Assembly: GCF_017916275.1 (NCBI RefSeq)
Contig: NZ_JAFMST010000002.1
Span: 372,001 to 436,000 of the forward strand
Length of the DNA stretch: 64,000 nucleotides
Origin: Rubellimicrobium arenae
GTDB taxonomy: Bacteria > Pseudomonadota > Alphaproteobacteria > Rhodobacterales > Rhodobacteraceae
Reading direction: 5' to 3'
Shown: positions 46,612-59,307 of the stretch, one piece after another
How the letters are laid out: each line of letters begins with the position of its first letter
Numbering within the stretch: the stretch's first letter is position 1
Position numbers and translations under genes: made by a program
Notes under the pieces: generated by a model
The model's database searches: none
Told to the model about the DNA's origin: nothing
The model's input: the letters and a program-made list of their open reading frames with translations, nothing else

Positions 46612-48219
46612 CTACTCGGCCGCCGGGATCACGCGCTGCGGCGCCTCGTTTGCAGGCTCCCGCGCGGCTGCCGCGTCCTCCTCGCTGTCCCCGTCGAACG
46701 CGAGCGCGAGCGACTTGTTGGTCTTGGCCCCGAGCTTCTTGAGCTTTTCAACCTGTCCCACGAGGTTTCCGCTTCCCTTGGTAAGCTGGCCCAGCGCCTT
46801 TTCATGCGCCGCCGTCGCGGTGCCAAGCGCACGCCCCACCGCCGAAAAGCTTTCGATGAAACCGGCCAGCTTGTCGTACAGGAACCCGGCGCGCTCGGCG
46901 ATGCTTTCGGCGTTCTTGTTCCGGTTTTCCACGTCCCAAAGGTGCTTCACCGTCCTGAGCGCCATGAGCAGCGTTGTGGGATAGGCAATGCCGATCCCCC
47001 GCTCCATGGCATAGGTCCCGATGTCGGCCTCGTGCGCCCAGGCGGCGCTGACCGCCCCCTCAATCGGCATGAAGAGAAGGACCCAGTCCACCGCTCCATC
47101 CTCGAGGTTCTGGTAGCCCTTGGACGCCAGTTCGTCGATGCGGGCCTTCACGGCCTTGACGTGATCCCGCAGGTGGCGTCCCCGCTCCTCCTCCGTCTCG
47201 GCCCCGATGGCGGCGGCATAGCTGACCATCGACACCTTGCTGTCGATCACCAGAGCCTTGCCGCCCGGCATCCTCAGGATCACGTCCGGACGGAGCCGGT
47301 CGCCTTCGTCTCCGGTCCGGCTCGACTGGGTGACGAAATCGATGTCCTTCTGGTAGCCCATGTATTCGAGGTAACGCTCGAGCTGCGCTTCGCCCCAGGC
47401 GCCCTGGCGGTGCTTCTCCCCCTTGAGGGCGCGTGCGAGGTTCGTGGCCTCCTGGCTCACCATCTCGGTGCGCGAGGTCAGTTCGCGGATCTGCTCGGTC
47501 AGGACGGCCCGGTCGCGGCCTGCCGACTGGTGGACCTCCCGCAGTTCCAGCTCGAAGCGGCCCACCTGCTCCTTGAAGGGGCTCAGAAGGGCGTTCAGCT
47601 TTTCCTCGTGGGCCCGGGAAAACTCCGACCCGGTCTCGCGCAGGGTCCGGCCCGCGAGATCGCGGAACTCGCGTGTCATCTCCTCGCGGATGGCTTTCAG
47701 GGACTCCACCTCGCGCGCGGCCGAGATCAGCTTGCCGTCCGTGTCGGCCCGAAGGGCCGCGTGATCGGCCTTGAGCCGCGTATGCTCGTCCTGGGTGTCC
47801 TGAAGGAGCCGTCGCACGGCAGCGACGTCCTCGCGCAGGCCGCGCTCCACCGCCTCAAGGCGCGAGACCGCCTCGTTGGCCTTGGCACAGCGCGACTCCG
47901 CATCGGCGCAGCGCGTCTCGGCGTCGCGGTGGGTCTGCCGCAGCGCCTCGACCTCGCGGGCGATGTCGCGAAGGCGGTGGTCGCGATCATCGACCAGCCG
48001 GACCTGCGCCTCGAGTTGCGCCCGCGCCACCTCGGACGAGGTGCGGGCCTGCTCCAGCTGGCGCAGCGCGGCCTCTCCTTCGGCTCGAAGCCGGCTCACC
48101 TCCGCCTTGGCGCCCCGGGCCCGAAGCATCGCAGCGCCGGCCAGCACGAACAAAGCCACGGAGACGATCAGGCTCAGGGTCTGGATGTTCAACGGCTCAA
48201 CTCCGACGGTTCGCCCCAT
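46612..48219 (-). CDS. rmuC: DNA recombination protein RmuC
   Basis: A 535-residue protein. An N-terminal membrane helix (about 13-32) is followed by a long coiled coil (about 35-230) and the RmuC nuclease-like domain with DVILRMPGGKALVIDSKVS and a VDWVLLFMPIEGA block. It limits recombination at inverted repeats in E. coli. ATG 48219 (MGRTVGVEPLN) is chosen because upstream codons are noise on the strand opposite the hydrolase. The coiled coil is longer than in many homologues. Confidence 0.9.
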   Translation of the reverse strand: MGRTVGVEPLNIQTLSLIVSVALFVLAGAAMLRARGAKAEVSRLRAEGEAALRQLEQARTSSEVARAQLEAQVRLVDDRDHRLRDIAREVEALRQTHRDAETRCADAESRCAKANEAVSRLEAVERGLREDVAAVRRLLQDTQDEHTRLKADHAALRADTDGKLISAAREVESLKAIREEMTREFRDLAGRTLRETGSEFSRAHEEKLNALLSPFKEQVGRFELELREVHQSAGRDRAVLTEQIRELTSRTEMVSQEATNLARALKGEKHRQGAWGEAQLERYLEYMGYQKDIDFVTQSSRTGDEGDRLRPDVILRMPGGKALVIDSKVSMVSYAAAIGAETEEERGRHLRDHVKAVKARIDELASKGYQNLEDGAVDWVLLFMPIEGAVSAAWAHEADIGTYAMERGIGIAYPTTLLMALRTVKHLWDVENRNKNAESIAERAGFLYDKLAGFIESFSAVGRALGTATAAHEKALGQLTKGSGNLVGQVEKLKKLGAKTNKSLALAFDGDSEEDAAAAREPANEAPQRVIPAAE

Positions 48220-48393
48220 GATCGCAACCGGGGGGTCGGGGTCAAGCGCCGGTTGGGAAACAACCGCCCGACACGCGTCGGCGCAACGCCGCGCGTCGCG
48301 GGACCGAACCGCCGCCAGTAACCCAGGCCGGGTGGAAGCGGACCGAGCCCTTTCTAATCTATTGGCCCAAGAACAGCGCCAGGGAGGCCGACC

Positions 48394-49317
48394 ATGACAC
48401 GACTGACCGCCAGCGATTTCTCGCCGCAGCTTCTCGAGCTCTACGACGGCTACGCCCACGGCCGCATCACCAAGCGCGAGTTCCTCGACCGCGCCGCGGG
48501 TTTCGCTATAGGCGGGATGACCGCGCCGGCCCTCCTTGCGGCAATGAGCCCGAACTACGCGCTCGCCCAGCAGGTCGAGTTCACCGATCCGGAGATCCTG
48601 CCCGAATACGTGACCTACGATTCGCCGGACGGCACGGGTGACGTCAGAGCCTATCTCGTTCGACCCGCCACCCCAAAGGAGGGTGCGCAGCCGGGCCCCG
48701 AGGACGCTGGCGCAGGTCCCTTTCCCGCCGTGGTCGTCGTGCACGAGAACCGCGGCCTCAACCCTTACATCGAGGACGTCGCACGCCGCCTCGGCAAGGC
48801 CGGGTTCCTTGCACTTGCGCCCGATGGCCTGAGCTCCGTGGGCGGCTACCCGGGCAATGACGAGGAGGGGCGCGCGCTTCAGCAGCAGGTCGATCCCGAA
48901 CGGCTCATGAATGATTTCCTGCGTGCCGTGGACTGGTTGCGTGGCCACGAATTGTCGACCGGGAATGTCGGGATCGTGGGGTTCTGCTACGGGGGTGGCG
49001 TCTGCAATGCCGCAGCGGTCGCGATTCCCGAGCTCAAGGCCGCCGTGCCCTTCTATGGCCGCCAGCCCGACCCGGCGGATGTGCCGCGCATCAACGCGCC
49101 GCTCCTGATCCATTACGCCGAGCTCGACACGCGCATCAACGAAGGCTGGCCCGCCTATGAGGAGGCTCTCAAGGCCAATGGCAAGACCTACGAGGCCCAC
49201 ATCTATCCCGGCGTGAACCACGGCTTCCACAACGACTCGACGCCCCGCTACGACGCCGAAGCCGCCGAGCTGGCCTGGAGCCGTACGCTCGACTGGTTCC
49301 GCCGCTATCTGGCCTGA
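48394..49317 (+). CDS. secreted dienelactone hydrolase family protein
   Basis: A 307-residue alpha/beta hydrolase. The N-terminal ~58 residues carry [15 protein letters not shown], a hydrophobic stretch and ALAQQ, so it is probably exported, although the twin-Arg pair is replaced by KR. The triad of dienelactone hydrolases is present: C198 in GFCYGGG, D245 in AELDTR and H276 in VNHGFHND, with E118 in HENRG. It may cleave an ester or lactone; the substrate is unknown. Convergent with a small membrane gene 5 bases away. Confidence 0.85.
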   Translation: MTRLTASDFSPQLLELYDGYAHGRITKREFLDRAAGFAIGGMTAPALLAAMSPNYALAQQVEFTDPEILPEYVTYDSPDGTGDVRAYLVRPATPKEGAQPGPEDAGAGPFPAVVVVHENRGLNPYIEDVARRLGKAGFLALAPDGLSSVGGYPGNDEEGRALQQQVDPERLMNDFLRAVDWLRGHELSTGNVGIVGFCYGGGVCNAAAVAIPELKAAVPFYGRQPDPADVPRINAPLLIHYAELDTRINEGWPAYEEALKANGKTYEAHIYPGVNHGFHNDSTPRYDAEAAELAWSRTLDWFRRYLA

Positions 49318-49322
49318 GCCGG

Positions 49323-49586
49323 TCAGGTCCTCTCGGCCCGGGACGGACCTCGGCCACCATCGCGTCGCGTGGCGCGGGACCATCCGACGATGACGCCCGC
49401 GACCATCCCGACCGCGATGCCCAGAAGCATCGAGAGTGCCACGACATACCCGGAATATCCTTCGAACCCGGAGGTGGCCGCCCCTTCCGTATAGACCAGC
49501 CCCGCCACCAGTCCGGCGAGGCCACCGGCCATCGCCCCGAGGAGGGCACCCAGAAAAGCGAAGCCGACCTTACGACCAAGAGCCAT
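49323..49586 (-). CDS. small membrane protein, two helices
   Basis: An 87-residue protein with two Gly/Ala-rich membrane helices (about 8-31 and 48-69), a Gly/Ser loop between and a basic tail SRATRRDGGRGPSRAERT. GGAGG stands 7 bases before the ATG, so it is likely real. No family recognised. Located between rpoD's terminator and the hydrolase gene. Confidence 0.65.
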   Translation of the reverse strand: MALGRKVGFAFLGALLGAMAGGLAGLVAGLVYTEGAATSGFEGYSGYVVALSMLLGIAVGMVAGVIVGWSRATRRDGGRGPSRAERT

Positions 49587-49668
49587 GCGGTCCTCCAGCG
49601 TTCTGTCCGGTACGCCAATGAACGGCCGCCAGTCCGACCGGGCGCCATCGTTCCACCGGGTAATAAAA

Positions 49669-49688
49669 AGGCGCCCCTTGGGGCGCCT
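49669..49688 (-). terminator. intrinsic terminator of rpoD
   Basis: On the minus strand AGGCGCCCC, a 2-base loop and GGGGCGCCT are followed by TTTTTATTA. It starts 7 bases after the rpoD stop. Stem and U-tract are both good. Confidence 0.92.
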
Positions 49689-49695
49689 CTCGGTG

Positions 49696-51681
<1,986 letters not shown>

Positions 51682-51701
51682 TGGGAGCTCCCTCGGGTCC
51701 G

Positions 51702-51768
51702 GGGTGATTCGGGTGATTCGTCGGGTCTGGCGTCTTGCGAATCAATCGAGGTCTCGGGTGATTCGCAA
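51702..51768. repeat. GGGTGATTC repeats and a 10-bp hairpin in the dnaG-rpoD gap
   Basis: GGGTGATTC occurs at 51702-51710, 51711-51719 and 51755-51763. Arms TTGCGAATCA (51735-51744) and TGATTCGCAA (51759-51768) are perfect complements with a 14-base loop, which itself has a CGAG/CTCG stem. The hairpin lies in the leader of rpoD and may be an RNA processing or attenuation site (inference). Confidence 0.6.
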
Positions 51769-51823
51769 TCGCCATATAGTCAGTTTTCAAAGCCCTGCCA
51801 CATGGGGCGGAACCTCTGCCACG

Positions 51824-53764
51824 TCAAGCGCGTGTGCCGCGCCCGCCCCGGCTGTAGTCGATGCCGGAAAAGGTACGGTCGGCCCGCTCCTTCTCCTCCT
51901 TGTCGAGGGCCACGCCGTTGGGCGCCAGGAACACCTCCCGGGTGTCCTCGGTCTCCTTGCGGCGGGTCACGTCCACCTCGGCGGCGGCCTGGCCCAGGCG
52001 ACGGGTCAGCCATTCGTCGGCCGTTCCGTCGATGTCCTCCAGAGCTTCCTCGATGGCAGCCGCATGGCTGCGACGCGCGGCAAGCTTGGCCAGCACCTCG
52101 GCCAGATCGAGGCGCGCCGCCTCGGCCTCCCCCGGGCGGCGCACGGCGAGGATGTGGGCAGCGGCAAAGAGCCTTTCAAGACGCTCGCCCCCCAGCTCGG
52201 TCGAGAGCGCGGCCTGCAGGTCTGACGCATCGGCATGCCGCAGGATCGCGTCCCTCAGCGCCCCCTGCGAAAGGTCGGGGCAGTCCATCATCTCGATCTC
52301 GTGGGCAAAGGCCGGGATCAGGGCAGGCGTCGCGATCAGAAGAGCCAGCACCACCTCCCGAAGCTGGTCGTCGGGCGACATCGCCCCCAGCGCAAGAGCC
52401 GAGGCGCGGGCCGAGGGCGTCGGCTGGGCAGGGGCGTTCTTGCCCCGGAACTCCCGCCGCTCGAACGGCCGCGAGGATCGCGGCTTCTGGCCCCAGAGCT
52501 CATAGCGGAGCTGCTTGATCTCCTCGCCGTAATGATGGCGGATCGAGGGGTCCTTGATCCCGGCGATGGCCGCCCGCAGCGACTTGTCCAGCGCGGCCTT
52601 GCGCTCCGGGCTGTCAAAGACCTTCCCCTCGGTCTCCCGCTGCCACAAAAGGCGCACCATCGGCTGCGCGGCGTCCAGCACCGCCTGCATCGCGCCCGCG
52701 CCCTTGGCCTTGATCAGCTCGTCCGGGTCCTGCCCGCCGGGCAGCAGGGCAAAGCGCAGGCCCTTCCCGGCCTCCAGCCGCGGCAGCGCGAGGTCGATCA
52801 CCCGCATCGCCGCCCGCACGCCCGCCGTGTCGCCATCCAGCGCCAGCACCGGCTCGTCCGAGATGCGCCACAGCAAGCCCAGCTGATCCTCGGTGATCGC
52901 GGTGCCCAAGGGGGCCACGGCGCCGCCGAACCCCGCCTCCGACAGCGCGATCACATCCATGTAGCCCTCGGCCACGATCAGCGTCGCGCCCTTGCCGCAG
53001 GCCTCCCGCGCGGGGCCGTGGTTGAAGAGGTTCCGCCCCTTGTCGAACAGCGGCGTCTGCGGCGAATTGAGGTACTTGGCCCGCGCGTTCGGGTCCATCG
53101 ACCGGCCGCCCAGCGCGATCGCCCGCCCCCGCGCGTCGCGGATCGGAAAGATGATCCGCCCCCAGAACCGGTCGTAGGTGCCGCCCTGCCCCTCGCCGGT
53201 GAGCCCCGTCTCCAGCAGCAGGTCGTCCGTCGCGCCCTTGGCCTTGAGCGCGCGGGCCAGCCCGTGCCGGTCCTCGCCGGCCCAGCCGATCTCCCAGCGC
53301 TTCTGCGCCGCCTCGCTCAGGCCTCGCCTGGCGAGGTAGGCTCGCGCGTCCTCGGCGCCCCGCGTGCCCAGTTGCAGGCGGTAATGCTGGACCGCCATCT
53401 CCATGACCTCGGCCAGCCGGGTGTTGCGCGACACCTTCTCGGCGGCGCGGGGATCCTGCGCGGGCATCTGCAGCCCGGCCTCGCGCGCGAGGATCTCGAT
53501 GGCCTCGATGAAGGGCACGTTCTCGGTCTTCTGGACGAACGAGATGGCGTCGCCCTTCTCGTGGCAGCCGAAGCAGTAATAGAATCCCTTGCGGTCATCG
53601 ACGTGGAACGACGCCGACTTCTCCTGATGGAAGGGGCACGGCGCCCAGAAATCGCCCTTGGCCTGGTTCGACTTGCGCTGGTCCCACGTGACCTTCCGCC
53701 CCACCACCCGGGCCAGGGGCAGGCGATTGCGAAGCTCTTCGAGGAAACCGGGAGGCAGACTCAT
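51824..53764 (-). CDS. dnaG: DNA primase
   Basis: A 646-residue primase that makes RNA primers at the fork. Zinc ligands are C43, H46, C64 and C67 (CPFHQEKS and YYCFGCHEK). TOPRIM motifs VAEGYMDVIAL and ALDGDTAG carry the catalytic acids. The C-terminal ~200 residues would contact DnaB. ATG 53764 (MSLPPGFLEEL) is preferred to 53785, which adds seven non-conserved residues. Confidence 0.96.
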   Translation of the reverse strand: MSLPPGFLEELRNRLPLARVVGRKVTWDQRKSNQAKGDFWAPCPFHQEKSASFHVDDRKGFYYCFGCHEKGDAISFVQKTENVPFIEAIEILAREAGLQMPAQDPRAAEKVSRNTRLAEVMEMAVQHYRLQLGTRGAEDARAYLARRGLSEAAQKRWEIGWAGEDRHGLARALKAKGATDDLLLETGLTGEGQGGTYDRFWGRIIFPIRDARGRAIALGGRSMDPNARAKYLNSPQTPLFDKGRNLFNHGPAREACGKGATLIVAEGYMDVIALSEAGFGGAVAPLGTAITEDQLGLLWRISDEPVLALDGDTAGVRAAMRVIDLALPRLEAGKGLRFALLPGGQDPDELIKAKGAGAMQAVLDAAQPMVRLLWQRETEGKVFDSPERKAALDKSLRAAIAGIKDPSIRHHYGEEIKQLRYELWGQKPRSSRPFERREFRGKNAPAQPTPSARASALALGAMSPDDQLREVVLALLIATPALIPAFAHEIEMMDCPDLSQGALRDAILRHADASDLQAALSTELGGERLERLFAAAHILAVRRPGEAEAARLDLAEVLAKLAARRSHAAAIEEALEDIDGTADEWLTRRLGQAAAEVDVTRRKETEDTREVFLAPNGVALDKEEKERADRTFSGIDYSRGGRGTRA

Positions 53765-53827
53765 GGCGGAGGACTCCTCTGCCACAAGGATTCCCGATCC
53801 GTCCAGCGCGCACCAGCCCGATGACGA

Positions 53828-54283
53828 TCAACTTCCGCGACGCGCGGCAAAGAAATCGCGCAGCAGGGCGGCGGACTCCGCTGCGCCGATCCCTTCGTAC
53901 ACCTCGGGGCCATGATGCGCCTGCGGATGGGAATAGATCCGCGGGCCGTGCCGCACCCCGCCCGACTTCGGGTCCTCGGCCCCGAAATAAAGCCGCCCGA
54001 TCCGCGCGAACCCGATGGCAGCCGCGCACATCGGACAGGGCTCGAGCGTGACCCAGAGGGAATGTCCCACCAGCCGTTCGCTGCCCCGTGCCGCGCAGGC
54101 CATGCGCAGCGCCAGCATCTCGGCATGGGCCGTGGGGTCGTTCAGCTCCCGCGTGCGGTTGCCGGCCAAGGCCACGACCCGACCGTCCGGCCCCACCACG
54201 ACGGCCCCGACCGGAACCTCGTTCCGGAGGCCAGCGGCCCGCGCTTCGGAGAGGGCGGCCCCCATATGGCTCACGAAAGACAT
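53828..54283 (-). CDS. tadA: tRNA-specific adenosine deaminase TadA
   Basis: A 151-residue zinc deaminase that converts A34 to inosine in tRNA-Arg(ACG). Zinc site H53-x-E55 (TAHAEMLAL) and C83-x-x-C86 (LEPCPMCAAAI). The ARIGRLYFGAEDPKSGG stretch is typical of TadA. It is divergent from the pseudouridine synthase gene, 76 bases away; CCCTCTAGC occurs twice in that gap (54307-54315 and 54320-54328). Confidence 0.9.
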   Translation of the reverse strand: MSFVSHMGAALSEARAAGLRNEVPVGAVVVGPDGRVVALAGNRTRELNDPTAHAEMLALRMACAARGSERLVGHSLWVTLEPCPMCAAAIGFARIGRLYFGAEDPKSGGVRHGPRIYSHPQAHHGPEVYEGIGAAESAALLRDFFAARRGS

Positions 54284-54359
54284 GGCGCTTCGTCGCAGGC
54301 CCCCTACCCTCTAGCAACCCCCTCTAGCGGGAGCGGATCATTAGCGTTATGGGCGGCCG

Positions 54360-56204
54360 ATGAGCACAGATGACAAGACCCCCGAAGGCGCCCCGGGCGA
54401 AGGCGAGCGCATTGCCAAGGTCCTCTCCCGCGCGGGGGTGGCCTCCCGCCGCGATGCCGAGCGGATGATCCTCGAAGGCCGCGTGACCGTCAATGGCGCA
54501 AAGGTGACGTCGCCGGCGACCAACGTGACCGACAAGGATCGACTCGCCGTCGATGGCCAGCCCGTGGGCGAGGCCGAGGCCACGCGCGTCTGGCTTTATC
54601 ACAAGCCGGCCGGCCTTGTGACGACCGAGCATGACGAGGAAGGCCGCCCGACGGTCTTCGACTCCCTGCCCGAGGACATGCCCCGGGTGATGTCGGTCGG
54701 CCGGCTCGACCTCACCTCGGAAGGGTTGCTGCTGCTCACCAACGACGGCGAGATCAAGCGCAAGCTGGAGCTGCCCTCGACCGGATGGTCGCGGCGGTAC
54801 CGCGTCCGCATCCATGGCACCCCCACCAAGGAGCAGCTCGAGCCGCTGCGCCAGGGGATCACCGTGGATGACATGGACTACCAGCCGATGGAGGTCAGCA
54901 TCGACCGCCAGCAGGGCGCCAACGCCTGGCTGACGATCACGCTGCGCGAAGGCAAGAACCGCGAGATCCGGCGCGCCATGGAGCACCTGGGCTTCACGGT
55001 GAACCGCCTGATCCGCATCAGCTATGGCCCCTTCCAGCTGGGCGACCTGCCCGTCGGCGACGTGGAGGAGGTCCGTCCCAAGATCGTTCGCGACCAGCTT
55101 GGCCTGTCCAAGCCCGAGGCGGTGACCCGCGCCCGCAAGCGGCCCTCGCCCGATGACATGCCCGTCTTCGACGACGAGCCCGAGGACCGGCCCGCGCGCG
55201 ATCGCCTGTCCACCGCCCGCCCGGCGGGCGCGACGGTGAAGCGCGAACTGAAGGCCCGCGGTCCCAGGTCCCGCGATGCCGGGGACGACGACACCCGGTC
55301 GCGTCCCACCCGCAGTCCCCGCAAGGTGGCCGCGCCCAGCGCGTTCTCCAAGCCGCGGACCTGGATGAGGACGGACGAGGCCCGTGCGGCCCGCGAGGAT
55401 GCCGGGCAGGCCGACGAACGGCCCCACCGTGGCTCCGGCGAGGGATCGCGGTCCTCCGGCTTCAAGAGCCATGGCCGTCCCCCGCGCGCCGAGGGCGGCG
55501 GGGACCGCTCCCGGTCGTCCGGGTTCCGCAGCCATGCCGCCGAAGGTGGGCGCTCCCGCTCGGACCGCGAGGAGGGCGATGGCCCCCGGAAGAGCTTCCG
55601 CGACCGCGGGCCCCGCGCCGATGGGGACCGGGGACCGCGCAAGTTTGGTGACGATGACCGCCGGCCGCCGCGCCGGTCCGACGACGAACGTCCGCCGCGC
55701 CGCTTCGAAGGGAACGACCGACCGCGTGGCCCGCGTCCGGCCCGCGATGCCGACGAGGCCCGGCCCGCGCGCGCCTACAAGCCGCGTACGCCGCGGGAGG
55801 GGACGGACGAACGGTCCCCACGCCCCTTCAAGCCGTCGCGTCCCGCCCGTGAGGGCGACGAGGGCCGCTCGGCCAAGTATGCCCGCGCGCCCCGGCCCCA
55901 GCGCGAGGGCGAGGAGCGCCGTCCGCCCCGGCGCTTTGAAGGCCAGGACGGCCGGCCCGACCGTGGGTTCAAGCCGCAACGTCAGGATCGCGGGCAGGAC
56001 AGCCGCCCGCCCCGGTCCGATCGCCCCTCCCGCGAGGGAGACGAGCGCCGCCCCTTCCGGGCGGATCGAAACGATGGTCCCCGGGGGCCGCGGGAGGGCC
56101 GCAACGATGGCGAGCGCTCATTCCGCAAGGGACCTCGCGAAGGGGGTCCCAAGGGCCGTCCCTCCGGTGATCGGCCGTTCAAGCCGAAGCCCCGCAAGGA
56201 CTGA
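54360..56204 (+). CDS. RluB-type 23S rRNA pseudouridine synthase with long Arg-rich tail
   Basis: A 614-residue protein. An S4 RNA-binding domain (about 15-75, RIAKVLSRAGVASRRDAER) is followed by the RsuA/RluB catalytic domain with D117 in SVGRLDLTSEGLLLL; this core ends near 255. The last ~360 residues are low-complexity, rich in Arg, Asp, Pro, Gly and Ser, with recurrent RPPRR, RSSGF and REGDE motifs, and are probably disordered and RNA-binding. Typical RluB is 250-300 residues, so the tail is longer than the enzyme. A GCCGGAT/ATCCGGC hairpin (56215-56229) follows the stop. Confidence 0.88.
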   Translation: MSTDDKTPEGAPGEGERIAKVLSRAGVASRRDAERMILEGRVTVNGAKVTSPATNVTDKDRLAVDGQPVGEAEATRVWLYHKPAGLVTTEHDEEGRPTVFDSLPEDMPRVMSVGRLDLTSEGLLLLTNDGEIKRKLELPSTGWSRRYRVRIHGTPTKEQLEPLRQGITVDDMDYQPMEVSIDRQQGANAWLTITLREGKNREIRRAMEHLGFTVNRLIRISYGPFQLGDLPVGDVEEVRPKIVRDQLGLSKPEAVTRARKRPSPDDMPVFDDEPEDRPARDRLSTARPAGATVKRELKARGPRSRDAGDDDTRSRPTRSPRKVAAPSAFSKPRTWMRTDEARAAREDAGQADERPHRGSGEGSRSSGFKSHGRPPRAEGGGDRSRSSGFRSHAAEGGRSRSDREEGDGPRKSFRDRGPRADGDRGPRKFGDDDRRPPRRSDDERPPRRFEGNDRPRGPRPARDADEARPARAYKPRTPREGTDERSPRPFKPSRPAREGDEGRSAKYARAPRPQREGEERRPPRRFEGQDGRPDRGFKPQRQDRGQDSRPPRSDRPSREGDERRPFRADRNDGPRGPREGRNDGERSFRKGPREGGPKGRPSGDRPFKPKPRKD

Positions 56205-56242
56205 GCAGGAGCTGGCCGGATCATCCGGCTGGCTTGGCTTAC

Positions 56243-56267
56243 GGCCCCGGGCAATGGATCCGGGGCC
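56243..56267. terminator. GC-rich hairpin in the rluB-ldtR gap
   Basis: GGCCCCGG and CCGGGGCC with a 9-base loop. No U-tract. Together with the hairpin at 56215-56229 it lies in the 313-base convergent gap 56205-56517, in which no gene was recognised. Confidence 0.5.
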
Positions 56268-56517
56268 CAAAGCGGACGCGGCCTCGAGGTCGGGTGGCAG
56301 GGACGGGCGGGATCTTACGGGGGGATGAGAGCTGCATCACCGCCGAAGGAAGCCCAGCGCCCTGTGCCGGAGTACCCGGTAGGCTTGAGCTGAACGTGAT
56401 GGGGGGCGCTGGCCGTCGGCTACGCGGCCCATACAGCCGGACGGGACGCCCCGTTCGCATCCCTCGAACTTGGCCCTGAGACCACCCTGCCCGATGCGCC
56501 CGGACATGGTCACATGG

Positions 56518-57024
56518 TCAGTAGATGTAGCGGATCTGGTCGGTCCAATAGCGTTCCATGCGCTTCAGCGCGTGGGTGATCTCGTCCATGGAATCGGCAT
56601 CGAGAATGGCCCGCGTGGTCAGGCCTTCCGCATGGGCGGCAAAAAGGCGTGCCACGATGTCGCGAAGCTTGCGGCCCTTGTCCGTCAGGCGCACACGGAC
56701 CGAGCGACGGTCGATCTCGCTCCTTTGGTGGTGCATGTAGCCGAGGTCCACCAGCTTCTTGAGATTGTAGCTGACGTTCGAGCCCTGGTAATAGCCGCGG
56801 CTTTTCAGCTCGCCCGCCGTGACCTCGTTGTCGCCGATGTTGAAGAGCAGCAGCGCCTGGACAGGGTTGACCTCGAGGATCCCCAATCTCTCGAACTCGT
56901 CCTTGATGACGTCGAGCAGCAGCCGGTGCAGCCGCTCCACCAGCGTGAGCGCGTCCAGGTAGCTGCGCATGAACGCCGCGTCGCGGGCCGGCAGGATAGG
57001 ATCGACGGGGGTCCGGACATTCAT
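56518..57024 (-). CDS. MarR-type regulator, LdtR-like
   Basis: A 168-residue winged-helix protein. The N-terminal block LDALTLVERLHRLLLDVIKDE and the winged-helix stretch GYYQGSNVSYNLKKLVDLGY match LdtR, the MarR member that controls an L,D-transpeptidase in Liberibacter and is conserved in alphaproteobacteria. The DRRSVRVRLTDKGR wing is typical of MarR. ATG 57024 follows GGAGA; an earlier Met at 57060 is not needed. The target may be cell-wall genes. Confidence 0.8.
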   Translation of the reverse strand: MNVRTPVDPILPARDAAFMRSYLDALTLVERLHRLLLDVIKDEFERLGILEVNPVQALLLFNIGDNEVTAGELKSRGYYQGSNVSYNLKKLVDLGYMHHQRSEIDRRSVRVRLTDKGRKLRDIVARLFAAHAEGLTTRAILDADSMDEITHALKRMERYWTDQIRYIY

Positions 57025-57137
57025 GGCGGCGTCTCCGATGTGTCGTATTTGCCGCAACATAATCCCAAGATTGACAATACCGGGTTAAGCCCCCGGGGAC
57101 CCCAAGCGGTTGTTCCTGAAAACTTGAGTAAAGCTCT

Positions 57138-57410
57138 TCAGTCGGGCCGGGTAAGCCCGACGGCCCCGGCCTGGATGCGCCGGATCAGCCCGTCGTACCG
57201 CCCGGGCGTGGGCGCGGCCCCGCTGATCCACGCCAGGAGGTCGTGATCTCTTTCCCCGAGGAGATCCTCGTAGAGGTCGAGATCGGCGGGTTCGAGCGCC
57301 GCAAGCTCCCGGTTCGAGAAGTCCCGCAGGATCAGGTCCATCTCGCGGATCCCCCGCCACATGGAGCGGGTCTTCAGGCGTCCGAGGCGGGCCTCGCGCG
57401 TTTCCGTCAT
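57138..57410 (-). CDS. sdhE: FAD assembly factor SdhE
   Basis: A 90-residue all-helical protein with the RGxxE motif at 19-23 (WRGIREMDLIL). This glutamate and Arg are needed for FAD attachment to succinate dehydrogenase. Size and motif match the SdhE/Sdh5 family. Divergent from the aminotransferase across about 80 bases. Confidence 0.88.
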   Translation of the reverse strand: MTETREARLGRLKTRSMWRGIREMDLILRDFSNRELAALEPADLDLYEDLLGERDHDLLAWISGAAPTPGRYDGLIRRIQAGAVGLTRPD

Positions 57411-57455
57411 GGCTCGCCTCCCTTCGTGCTTGTGAGCCTCACGGGCCGGCCCTAA

Positions 57456-58698
<1,243 letters not shown>

Positions 58699-58703
<5 letters not shown>

Positions 58704-59307
58704 TCCGGCGGCGCTTCAGCAGGCCGCGCACCACGCGGTAGAGATAGAGCGCGAGGATCCCGAGGACGACCAGGGTCGAGATGGGGTTCACCCATTGCTC
58801 GACCCGCTCATAGTTGTCCTCGAGGAGGTAGCCCGCCCCCGCGAGGATCGCGATCCAGATCAGGCTTCCGGCGGCGGTGTAGACGAGGAACGACAGGAAG
58901 GACATCTCCGACAGTCCGGCCGGCACCGAGATGAGCGTCCGCACCGTGGGGACGAGACGCCCAAGGAGGACCGCCGCAGGGCCATAGCGGTGGAACCAGG
59001 CCATGGCGGTTTCGGCCTCTTCGCGCGACATGGTCAGCCAGACGCCGTGCCGGTCGAGGAAGCGCAGGAACCGCTCGCGGCCCCAGGCGCGGGCCAGGCC
59101 GTACCAGAGCAGCGTCCCGAGGACCGAGCCGAGGGTCGCGACGATCAGCAGGCCAACAAGGCTGAAGCCCCCTTGCGCCGCCATGAAGCCGGCCAGCGGA
59201 ACGATCAGCTCGGACGGGATTGGGGGGAACACGTTCTCGAGGACCATGAGGAGGCCCACCGCAAGGAGGCCTCCCTGCTGGATCCAGCCGGTGATGAAGT
59301 CGAACAT
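58699..59307 (-). CDS. DedA/VTT family membrane protein
   Basis: A 202-residue inner-membrane protein with five to six hydrophobic segments. The N-terminal ENVFPPIPSELIVPLAGF and the central GRLVPTVRTLISVPAG are DedA signatures; the R in VRTL is functionally important in the family. Likely lipid or proton-related flippase. ATG 59307 overlaps the MATE stop by 1 base, so both are coupled. Confidence 0.88.
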
